In this document: one piece after another, positions 1 through 5,418 of the stretch
Position numbering within the stretch: position 1 is the stretch's first letter
Layout: each line of letters begins with the position of its first letter
Made by a program: the position numbers and the translations under genes
Source: Desulfofustis sp.
GTDB lineage: Bacteria; Desulfobacterota; Desulfobulbia; Desulfobulbales; Desulfocapsaceae
Length of the DNA stretch: 9,151 nucleotides
Assembly (NCBI GenBank): GCA_030145365.1
Contig: JAQYVS010000273.1
Span: 1-9,151 of the forward strand
Reading direction: 5' to 3'
Notes under the pieces: generated by a model
Seen by the model: only the letters and a program-made list of their open reading frames with translations
Database searches by the model: none
What the model was told of the DNA's origin: nothing

Positions 1-498
1 CTTGAGGGCGCGAAGACCTGTGCGGCTCTCTACGGTGTAGAGATCGAAGACGAGTTCGATATTGTTATTGCCAGTTGCGGTGGTTATCCCAAGGATATCT
101 GCCTGTACCAGGCCCAGAAAGGTCTCAATCTGGCCTCGCAGGCGGTTAAAAAAGGTGGACACATTCTCCTGCTTGCGGCATCCACGCAAGGCGTGGGAGA
201 TGATGTCTATTTTGATTATGTCTCCCAGTTCACCAGTCCGGCCGAAGTCCTGGCCGATTTTAAAGAACAGGGATTCAGGATGGGAGCTCATAAGGCGTAC
301 CTGTTTGGGCGAACGTTAAATCAGTTTGATGTGGCAGTGAGTTCAGAGTTGGACCCCGGGGTATTGCAGAAGTGTCATCTTCGTTCTGCAGATCCTTCCC
401 GGGTTATCGGTGAATGGGTTGATGCTTTCGAGGAGAAGCCGAAGATCGGTGTTATTCCCAATGCAAACACCACCTATTTTTACCGATCAGCGCAGTAA
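1..498 (+). CDS. LarA-family nickel-dependent 2-hydroxyacid racemase, C-terminal part (5' truncated by window edge)
   Basis: The reading frame is open from base 1 and stops with TAA at 496-498, giving 165 visible residues of a family usually about 420 aa long; the start lies upstream of the window. LarA enzymes racemise or epimerise 2-hydroxyacids in the cytoplasm with a covalent nickel-pincer nucleotide cofactor. The diagnostic block is SCGGYPKDICLYQAQKGL at visible residues 25-42. Its Gln37 and Lys40 sit where, from memory, L. plantarum LarA has active-site Gln295 and Lys298. A hydrophobic strand plus small-residue segment (GGHILLLAAS) follows, as in the family. The N-terminal half, with the catalytic histidines and the lysine that binds the cofactor, is not visible, so activity cannot be judged. 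The cofactor genes larB, larC and larE are not in the window. Because suyAB starts 177 bp downstream, sulfolactate is a plausible substrate; that is inference. The family call is firm, the substrate open. Confidence 0.85.
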   Translation, partial: LEGAKTCAALYGVEIEDEFDIVIASCGGYPKDICLYQAQKGLNLASQAVKKGGHILLLAASTQGVGDDVYFDYVSQFTSPAEVLADFKEQGFRMGAHKAYLFGRTLNQFDVAVSSELDPGVLQKCHLRSADPSRVIGEWVDAFEEKPKIGVIPNANTTYFYRSAQ

Positions 499-553
499 AT
501 GAGGTTTATAGGGGACCCGCATGCGGGATCAATCTCCGGAAGATAAGAGGAAC

Positions 554-570
554 GCTTTCAGTAGGAAAGC
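554..570 (+). repeat. Short perfect hairpin in the suyA leader
   Basis: GCTTTC (554-559) and GAAAGC (565-570) form a perfect 6-bp stem with loop AGTAG. There is no following T-tract. It may be an mRNA structure in the leader or chance. Confidence 0.35.
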
Positions 571-590
571 ACAATAACACGTGAACCGAG

Positions 591-604
591 GCTGGTTAAC
601 CGGC
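591..604. promoter_or_regulatory. Candidate operator dyad GCTGGTTAACCGGC
   Basis: The 14-bp sequence is self-complementary except for one T/G pair, with the core GGTTAACC at 594-601. It lies about 70 bp upstream of the suyA start, a plausible place for a regulator site. No regulator gene is in the window, so the assignment is tentative. Confidence 0.25.
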
Positions 605-675
605 GAAAAAGAAGGAACAGAATTTAATGTGCCGTCTTGCTCGATTCATCATTTAAACCAATGTAGGAGGCATAC

Positions 676-960
676 ATGGCTATTGATTTTTTGGTACACG
701 AGGCTGCTGACGGTGTTGGAGTCGCAGTAGTAGAGGGCCTTACATCCGGTCAGGAAATAACCGGCTGGGTGATGAAGGAAGATGAAACGATTACAATCAA
801 ACTGATCAGCGATATTCCGATCGGACACAAGGTTGCACTGCAGGACTACAACACCGGAGATACCATAATCAAATACAACACCGATATCGGTAAAGTTGTG
901 GCACCGATTAAAAAAGGCGAACATCTTCACGTACACAACGTTAAAACAAAGAGGTGGTAA
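676..960 (+). CDS. suyA: Probable (R)-sulfolactate sulfo-lyase small subunit (UxaA-type SAF domain protein)
   Basis: This 94-aa protein is a single SAF/UxaA N-terminal domain. In fused relatives (altronate and galactarate dehydratases) the domain is the N-terminal part; in SuyAB it is a separate small subunit of about this length. Visible family features are LVHE near residue 6, the IPIGHKVAL block at 48-55, and the C-terminal block IGKVVAPIKKGEHLHVHNV at 71-89, ending in KTKRW. With the next gene it should form the cytoplasmic enzyme that eliminates sulfite from (R)-sulfolactate to give pyruvate. The start is supported by AGGAGG at 665-670, five bases upstream. Only 3 bp separate it from suyB, so the pair is translated together. 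The alternative is a split sugar-acid dehydratase such as altronate or galactarate hydrolase. Context and the close resemblance I recall to SuyA favour the sulfo-lyase, but I could not align it. Confidence 0.75.
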   Translation: MAIDFLVHEAADGVGVAVVEGLTSGQEITGWVMKEDETITIKLISDIPIGHKVALQDYNTGDTIIKYNTDIGKVVAPIKKGEHLHVHNVKTKRW

Positions 961-963
961 ATC

Positions 964-2124
964 ATGGAAAGTAAATTTTTTGGATATCGCCGTGAAAACG
1001 GCCGGGTTGGTGTTCGCAACCATGTTATCATCCTGCCGCTGGATGATCTGTCAAACGCAGCCTGTGAAGCGGTTGCAAACAACGTCAAAGGCACCATGGC
1101 AATTCCCCACGCCTATGGCCGTCTGCAGTTTGGCGAAGATCTTGATCTTCATTTCCGCACCCTGATCGGTACCGGCTGCAACCCCAACGTTGCTGCTGTG
1201 ATTGTCATTGGTATTGAACCGCTATGGACCGATCGCATCGTTCAGGGCATTGCCAAGACAGGAAAACCAGTTGCCGGTTTTGCCATCGAAAAGAACGGCG
1301 ACTTTAATACCATTTGTGCTGCTTCCAACAAGGCCAAAGAGTTCATGCATCAGGTCAGTGAATACCAGCGGGTCGAGTGCGATGTCAGTGAACTCTGGGT
1401 CTCCACTAAATGTGGTGAATCAGACACCACTTCAGGTATTGCAACCAACCCCACGGTTGGTAACGCCTATGATAAATTGTATGAAAAGGGCAGTACCATC
1501 CTTTTCGGCGAGACCACCGAGTTGACCGGCGGTGAGCACCTGGTGCTTGAGCGTTGTGCCAATGACGAGGTTCGCAAGGACTTCCAGTTCTATTTTGACC
1601 GCTATATGAAGGTTGTTGAAGATCACAAAACCAATGACCTGTCCGACTCACAACCTACCAAGGGCAATATAGAAGGTGGTTTGACCACCATCGAAGAGAA
1701 AGCCTTGGGCAACATTCAGAAAATCGGCACCAAGGCCCCGATTGTAGGCGCCTTGGAAAAGGCTGTTGAGCCAACCGGTCCCGGCCTCTGGTTCCAGGAC
1801 TCCTCCTCTGCAGCTGCTGAACAGGTAACCCTGTGTGCGGCTTCAGGATTCGTGGTCCATTTTTTCCCGACCGGCCAGGGAAACATTATCGGCAACCCGA
1901 TTTTGCCGGTCATTAAGCTTTGCTCTAACCCGCGAACCCTGCGGACCATGTCCGAGCATTTTGATGTCAATGTCTCAGGCCTGCTGCGTCGCGAAATCAA
2001 TATGGACCAGGCTGGAGACATGGCTCTGGAGATGATGATTCGTACCGCCAATGGCCGCCTGACCGCTGCTGAGGTACTCGGTCATCGTGAATTCATCATG
2101 ACCAAGCTTTACGAAAGTGCGTAA
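964..2124 (+). CDS. suyB: Probable (R)-sulfolactate sulfo-lyase large subunit (UxaA family C-terminal domain)
   Basis: This 386-aa protein matches the catalytic domain of the UxaA/GarD hydro-lyase family and the usual SuyB length. Blocks in order: GYRRENGRVGVRN at 7-19, which opens the domain; TKCGESDTTSGIATNPTVGN at 148-167; GETTELTGGE at 182-191; GNIEGGLTTIEEKALGNIQK at 234-253; and FFPTGQGNIIGNPILPVIKL at 300-319. Cys72, Cys150 and Cys291 are candidate metal or cluster ligands, a suggestion from position only. The reaction proposed is (R)-3-sulfolactate to pyruvate plus sulfite. The start follows GAGGTGG at 951-957, inside the last codons of suyA, so translation is probably coupled. The enzyme would be the terminal desulfonating step of the cluster. 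The UxaA family call is near certain. The sulfo-lyase specificity rests on remembered SuyB sequence, the split two-subunit form and neighbouring genes; a sugar-acid dehydratase is the main alternative. Confidence 0.78.
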   Translation: MESKFFGYRRENGRVGVRNHVIILPLDDLSNAACEAVANNVKGTMAIPHAYGRLQFGEDLDLHFRTLIGTGCNPNVAAVIVIGIEPLWTDRIVQGIAKTGKPVAGFAIEKNGDFNTICAASNKAKEFMHQVSEYQRVECDVSELWVSTKCGESDTTSGIATNPTVGNAYDKLYEKGSTILFGETTELTGGEHLVLERCANDEVRKDFQFYFDRYMKVVEDHKTNDLSDSQPTKGNIEGGLTTIEEKALGNIQKIGTKAPIVGALEKAVEPTGPGLWFQDSSSAAAEQVTLCAASGFVVHFFPTGQGNIIGNPILPVIKLCSNPRTLRTMSEHFDVNVSGLLRREINMDQAGDMALEMMIRTANGRLTAAEVLGHREFIMTKLYESA

Positions 2125-2140
2125 GTTCAAATAACGCTCC

Positions 2141-2171
2141 TACCGAAGATCTGCCTGGCAGGTCTTCGGTA
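2141..2171 (+). terminator. Strong stem-loop after suyB (terminator-like, no T-tract)
   Basis: TACCGAAGATCTG (2141-2153) pairs with CAGGTCTTCGGTA (2159-2171) over 13 bp with one T/G pair, loop CCTGG. It begins 17 bp after the suyB stop. The following bases (TAGATTGCTG) lack a T-run, so it is more likely a 3'-end stabiliser, RNA-processing site or partial attenuator between suyAB and tctC than a classic intrinsic terminator. Confidence 0.55.
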
Positions 2172-2181
2172 TAGATTGCTG

Positions 2182-2196
2182 CTTACTATCAAAATT
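2182..2196 (-). promoter_or_regulatory. Single inverted copy of the motif repeated upstream of the AOR gene
   Basis: Read on the minus strand this is AATTTTGATAGTAAG. The two tandem copies upstream of the AOR gene read AATTTTGATGCTAAG and AATTTTGATGCTAAA, so 13 of 15 bases match the first of them. It sits 16 bp upstream of the tctC start, just before the ribosome-binding site. It may be a shared regulator site; AT-richness makes chance similarity possible. Confidence 0.3.
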
Positions 2197-2199
2197 AAT

Positions 2200-2207
2200 G
2201 GGGAGGG
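2200..2207 (+). promoter_or_regulatory. Ribosome-binding site that fixes the tctC start
   Basis: GGGGAGGG lies five bases upstream of the ATG at 2213. An in-frame ATG at 2198 overlaps this site and would have no ribosome-binding site of its own, so 2213 is the likely start. Confidence 0.75.
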
Positions 2208-2212
2208 AATTC

Positions 2213-3175
2213 ATGAAAGCCAAACTGAAAGTATTAACCGCTTTGGTATTGGTATCAATTTTTTCGTTAACAGGTTCACTTGTGCTGGCGGATGACTATC
2301 CCAGCAAAAGCGTCAATTATGTCATACCTTTTGGCCCCGGTGGTGAGTCTGATATCACCGCACGTCACCAGCAGTCCTTTTTTAAGAAGTTGTTTGGACA
2401 GGATCTGGTTATTTCTTACAAACCGGGCGGCGGTGGAGCTGTGGGCTGGGCTCAATTGAACAAAATGAAAGATGACGGCTACAATATCATGGGGATTAAC
2501 CTGCCCCATATCATTATTAAGCCTCAGGAAAAAGCTGTCGGTTTCACGACGGAAGATATCGCCGGTGTCTACATGTTTCATTATACCCCGGATGCGATCG
2601 TAGTGAACAAAGACAGTGAGTTTAAAACTTTGGCGGATTTGATTGATTACGCAAAGAAAAACCCGGGAAAACTGACCTTTTCAGGTTCTGGCAAAGGTAC
2701 TGCCAATCATCTGGTACAGCTTCGCTTGGATAAGATGGCTGGAATGAAAACAACCTATGTGGCCTTCAAGGGAACAGGAAAAGCTGTTGCCGCACTGCTT
2801 GGCAATCAGGTAAAGGCCGAGTGGGGTTACACTTCAGTGGGAGCCAATCAGGCAGAAAAAGTGCGGATGCTGGCTGTGGCAATGGAAAAGCGACATCCGA
2901 AATTCCCCGACGTTCCGACTTTTAAAGAACTGGGTTTTGATCTCGTTTCCGGCGCCTATCGTGGAATTGCTGTTCCAAAATCGACTCCTGAAGAGATTAA
3001 GGTAAAACTGTCTGAGATGATCGCTCAAATCAACGCCGATCCTGAGTTCCGTGCAAAAATGGAAAACGACGGTATGGCTATGCTTGATGTTGATTACAAA
3101 GGCTATAATGCATTTATCGACGACATGTCGAAGGTTTACCTCGAAGCTGCACGTGAGGCCAACATCATTAAATGA
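2213..3175 (+). CDS. tctC: Tripartite tricarboxylate transporter substrate-binding protein (TctC/Bug family)
   Basis: This 320-aa periplasmic protein should capture an organic anion and deliver it to the TctAB permease. From the chosen start it has a clear Sec signal peptide: positive MKAKLK, a hydrophobic core at about residues 7-24, and probable cleavage after LVLA (26). The mature protein shows TctC hallmarks: VIPFGPGGESDITAR (37-51), whose Asp48 region contacts the ligand carboxylate in Bug proteins, and the glycine-rich PGGGGAVGW (71-79). The length is typical. It is the first gene of a tctCAB set and lies between suyAB and the oxidoreductase genes, suggesting a sulfonated or hydroxylated C3 acid as ligand; substrate is not readable from sequence. 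Stem-loops on both sides could set a higher transcript level for this subunit than for the permease. Confidence 0.9.
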   Translation: MKAKLKVLTALVLVSIFSLTGSLVLADDYPSKSVNYVIPFGPGGESDITARHQQSFFKKLFGQDLVISYKPGGGGAVGWAQLNKMKDDGYNIMGINLPHIIIKPQEKAVGFTTEDIAGVYMFHYTPDAIVVNKDSEFKTLADLIDYAKKNPGKLTFSGSGKGTANHLVQLRLDKMAGMKTTYVAFKGTGKAVAALLGNQVKAEWGYTSVGANQAEKVRMLAVAMEKRHPKFPDVPTFKELGFDLVSGAYRGIAVPKSTPEEIKVKLSEMIAQINADPEFRAKMENDGMAMLDVDYKGYNAFIDDMSKVYLEAAREANIIK

Positions 3176-3186
3176 TTTGAGAATAT

Positions 3187-3214
3187 GAGAAAGGCCTCAG
3201 CAAGGTTTTTTCTC
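3187..3214 (+). terminator. Hairpin with T-rich 3' arm after tctC (possible attenuator)
   Basis: GAGAAAGGCCT (3187-3197) pairs imperfectly with AGGTTTTTTCTC (3203-3214), using two G/T pairs and one bulged T, with loop CAGCA. The six T residues are inside the 3' arm. It could partly terminate transcription between tctC and tctA, a common way to make more binding protein than permease. A shorter inner CCT/AGG stem followed by the T-run is an alternative fold. Confidence 0.4.
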
Positions 3215-3224
3215 TGATGGGAAA

Positions 3225-3274
3225 AGCCGGGATGAACAACCCGTCTAATATATAGACAGTAAGTCATTCCGGCT
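3225..3274 (+). repeat. Nested inverted repeats in the tctC-tctA spacer
   Basis: Outer arms AGCCGGGATGA (3225-3235) and TCATTCCGGCT (3264-3274) pair over 11 bp with one G/T pair. Inside them lies a second perfect stem GTCTA (3243-3247) / TAGAC (3253-3257) with loop ATATA. The two together could form a bulged long hairpin in the mRNA, or the arms could be a dyad protein-binding site. No T-tract follows. Confidence 0.45.
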
Positions 3275-3302
3275 GAACGGCAGTAAAAAGAGCACCTTTG
3301 TT

Positions 3303-3357
3303 TCAGGCTAACACCTGATGTGTGCAGAATCAGTTACTTACTCGTATTTAGACTGAT
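3303..3357 (+). promoter_or_regulatory. Two small dyads just upstream of tctA
   Basis: TCAGG (3303-3307) and CCTGA (3314-3318) form a 5-bp dyad with a 6-bp spacer. ATCAGT (3329-3334) and ACTGAT (3352-3357) form a 6-bp stem whose right arm abuts the tctA ribosome-binding site GGAG (3358-3361). The second could influence tctA translation. Both are short enough to be chance. Confidence 0.25.
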
Positions 3358-3370
3358 GGAGTACTGAACA

Positions 3371-4882
3371 ATGCCGGGAATCGAATATCTTTTCGCAGCT
3401 CTGACACCTTTTCATATTTTACTCGCTCTCGGCGGAGTAATTGCGGGGACTGTAATAGGCTCCCTGCCGGGGCTTACTGCCACTATGGCGGTGGCCGTTC
3501 TGGTACCGATTACTTTTTCCATGGAGCCTGGTTCTGCACTGATATTGATGGGGGCAATTTATACCGGGGCCATCTATGGGGGTGCCTATTCCGCCATTTT
3601 GCTCAACACCCCGGGCACTCCGTCGGCAATAGCCACAACCTTTGACGGATTTCCTATGGCTCGTAAAGGCCAGGGGGATCTGGCCATTTCTCTGGCCTGT
3701 ATCGCTTCGGTGACGGGCGGTCTGGTTGGCGCAACCTTTTTGTTGATGCTGGCTCCTCCGCTGGCCGACGTTGCTCTGGCCTTCGGGCCGGTTGAGTATT
3801 TCTGGCTGGCGATATTCGGACTGACCCTGATTTCAGCACTTTCAGAAGGAAACCTTCTTAAAGGTCTTATCGGTGCCTGTTTCGGACTGTTGCTGGCTTG
3901 TGTTGGTATTGCCGAGATCAGTGCCGATATTCGTTTCACTTTTGGAAATCAGGTATTGCTCGGCGGCATTGAAACGGTTACTGCCTTAATCGGGCTCTAT
4001 TGTGTGCCGGTATTGATTGATCTTGTGGCAACACCTGACAAACATCTTGAGGTTACCCATGAACCGCGTGGTTTTCGTTTCCTTGAGGCGCTGGCACTTT
4101 CATGGAAGTCCAAATTCAGCTTGCTTCGCAGCTCCGTTATCGGGACTCTGGTGGGTATTCTTCCCGGTGCGGGAGGATCGATAGCCGGGCTGGTTGCTTA
4201 CTCCGAGGCTCGGCGGACTTCAGCAAACAGAGACAACTTTGGAAAAGGTGAGCCGGAAGGAGTTATGGCAACCGAGTCCGCCAACAACGCCACAGTCGGT
4301 GGCGGATTCATTCCAACTCTGGTACTCGGAATTCCCGGTACCCCCCCTGATGCAGTGATTTTGGGAGCCTTAATGGTACAGGGCATCCGCACCGGTCCCA
4401 GTCTTTTTACAGACAAGGGGTCGATTGTCTTTACGTTTATCTATGGTTTATATCTCGCCACTTTTTTGATGCTGCCAGTCGGATTGGTGATCGGTCGCTA
4501 TGCCTATAAAACAATCATCACCGTACCTAAAGCACTGCTGGTGCCGACCGTTGCCTTTATGACCATGATCGGTACTTATGCCATCCGCAACTCCATATCC
4601 GATATTATCATCATGATTATTCTCGGAATTATCGGCTGGACGCTCAATCGTTTCGGCTTCAGTCCTTCGCCGATTGTACTTGGTTTGATTCTTGGGCGTA
4701 TTGCCGAGCAGGGTTTTGTTCAGGCCTGGACCATCGGTGCAGCAACCGATGAATTGTGGAAAATGTTTTTTGGACGGCCGATCAGCCTGGCCATCATAGC
4801 CTTTATCCTGCTTTCGCTCTTCTACCCAATTATTCGCACACGATTGGCGCTGTTTAAAAAGGGGGCAGGCGATGTCGAATAA
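3371..4882 (+). CDS. tctA: Tripartite tricarboxylate transporter large permease subunit (TctA)
   Basis: This 503-aa polytopic inner-membrane protein has the full TctA length and is rich in hydrophobic helices throughout. It is the translocating subunit and should use an ion gradient to import the ligand brought by TctC. The inverted internal repeat of the family is visible. The first half has GTVIGSLPGLTATMA (26-40) and NTPGTPSAIATTFDGFPMA (79-97). The second half has GTLVGILPGAGGSIAG (258-273) and GIPGTPPDAVILGALMVQG (320-338). The start ATG follows GGAG at 3358-3361 with nine bases between. Its last 11 bases overlap tctB, so the two permease subunits are translationally coupled. Nothing is broken or missing. 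Family assignment is secure; substrate is unknown. Confidence 0.95.
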   Translation: MPGIEYLFAALTPFHILLALGGVIAGTVIGSLPGLTATMAVAVLVPITFSMEPGSALILMGAIYTGAIYGGAYSAILLNTPGTPSAIATTFDGFPMARKGQGDLAISLACIASVTGGLVGATFLLMLAPPLADVALAFGPVEYFWLAIFGLTLISALSEGNLLKGLIGACFGLLLACVGIAEISADIRFTFGNQVLLGGIETVTALIGLYCVPVLIDLVATPDKHLEVTHEPRGFRFLEALALSWKSKFSLLRSSVIGTLVGILPGAGGSIAGLVAYSEARRTSANRDNFGKGEPEGVMATESANNATVGGGFIPTLVLGIPGTPPDAVILGALMVQGIRTGPSLFTDKGSIVFTFIYGLYLATFLMLPVGLVIGRYAYKTIITVPKALLVPTVAFMTMIGTYAIRNSISDIIIMIILGIIGWTLNRFGFSPSPIVLGLILGRIAEQGFVQAWTIGAATDELWKMFFGRPISLAIIAFILLSLFYPIIRTRLALFKKGAGDVE

Positions 4883-5354
4883 TCAAAATGATCCATTGGT
4901 AAAAGATACCGCGACAATCTTCATGGCCTGTCTTTTCATATTGGTGTCGGTGATTGCCCTGTGGGATACCACCCATATGCTGGATTCAGATTCGTATGTC
5001 TTTCCACGAGCCGTCGCTCTGGCGATGATCGTTTTCAGTTTAATATTAATTGTCTGGAACCTCATAAAACCGCGTATCGAAAAAAAGGAGACTATAACCG
5101 GGGCCTCAACTGTCAGGCGCGTATCACTGGTTGTTATAATGCTCCTGAGTTGTCTGGCCATGCCGTGGATTGGATTCCTGATACCCGGCATCATCACCTT
5201 TTTGTTGTTGATGTATATCGCAATGTACGACGAATGGACATTAAAGAAGAAAATATTATACCCACTGGTCGCAGTGGCAATTGTTGTTGGCTTCTATAGC
5301 CTTTTCGGAAATCTCCTGCAGGTGCCGCTGCCTATAGGAACTTTATTTGAATAA
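4872..5354 (+). CDS. tctB: Tripartite tricarboxylate transporter small permease subunit (TctB)
   Basis: This 160-aa membrane protein fits TctB (DUF1468-type) in length and topology. Hydrophobic segments lie at about residues 13-31, 43-65, 83-118 (probably two helices with PWIGFLIPG at the turn) and 128-147, with a charged loop KPRIEKKE at 66-73. SDSYVFPR (39-46), between the first two helices, resembles the family motif before helix 2. TctB partners TctA in the membrane; its exact role is poorly known. The ATG at 4872 lies inside the last codons of tctA, a typical overlapping arrangement. TctB diverges fast in sequence, so position and topology carry much of the call. Confidence 0.85.
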   Translation: MSNNQNDPLVKDTATIFMACLFILVSVIALWDTTHMLDSDSYVFPRAVALAMIVFSLILIVWNLIKPRIEKKETITGASTVRRVSLVVIMLLSCLAMPWIGFLIPGIITFLLLMYIAMYDEWTLKKKILYPLVAVAIVVGFYSLFGNLLQVPLPIGTLFE

Positions 5355-5356
5355 TT

Positions 5357-5398
5357 AGAACGTAAATTTTGATGCTAAGAACTTAAATTTTGATGCTA
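5357..5398 (+). repeat. 21-bp tandem duplication upstream of the AOR gene
   Basis: Two adjacent 21-bp units (5357-5377 and 5378-5398) differ at one base only (G5362 versus T5383). The identical core in both is TAAATTTTGATGCTAA, at 5363-5378 and 5384-5399. The 21-bp period is two helical turns, so both copies face the same side of DNA, as expected for cooperative binding of a regulator. The repeat fills most of the 64-bp gap between the tctB stop and the AOR start. A related single copy is inverted upstream of tctC (2182-2196). A recent slippage duplication without function is the alternative. Confidence 0.8.
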
Positions 5399-5418
5399 AA
5401 ACTGGATGGAGGAATGTA

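Larger units (their letters stand above)
499..675 (+). promoter_or_regulatory. Structured intergenic region / leader upstream of suyA
   Basis: This 177-bp gap carries no credible ORF. It holds a perfect palindrome CCCGCATGCGGG (516-527), a clean hairpin (554-570), an imperfect dyad GCTGGTTAACCGGC (591-604), a purine-rich stretch (605-620) and the suyA ribosome-binding site AGGAGG (665-670). None of the hairpins is followed by a T-tract, so I do not call a terminator. No convincing sigma-70 or sigma-54 promoter could be picked out by eye. The spacing and dyads make it a candidate site for a promoter or operator controlling suyAB, but read-through from the larA-like gene is equally possible. 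Confidence 0.4.

Noticed and set aside
516..527. Palindrome CCCGCATGCGGG as terminator of the racemase gene
   Set aside because: It has no proper loop, the flanking bases do not extend the stem and no T-tract follows; better regarded as a dyad of unknown meaning.
629..641. Possible sigma-54 promoter (GTGCC then TTGCT)
   Set aside because: The required GG to GC spacing does not fit; no GG is present at the proper distance upstream of TTGCT.
649..1023. Open frame of 124 codons on the minus strand across suyA
   Set aside because: It is antisense to a strongly supported gene, crosses the suyA-suyB junction and resembles nothing known.
676..2124. Annotation as altronate or galactarate dehydratase
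   Set aside because: Those enzymes are usually a single fused polypeptide and this cluster lacks sugar-acid genes; the split form and neighbours fit SuyAB better, though the alternative is not excluded.
2198..2212. In-frame upstream ATG extending tctC by five residues
   Set aside because: It overlaps the GGGGAGGG ribosome-binding site of the 2213 start and would weaken the signal-peptide n-region; it has no ribosome-binding site of its own.
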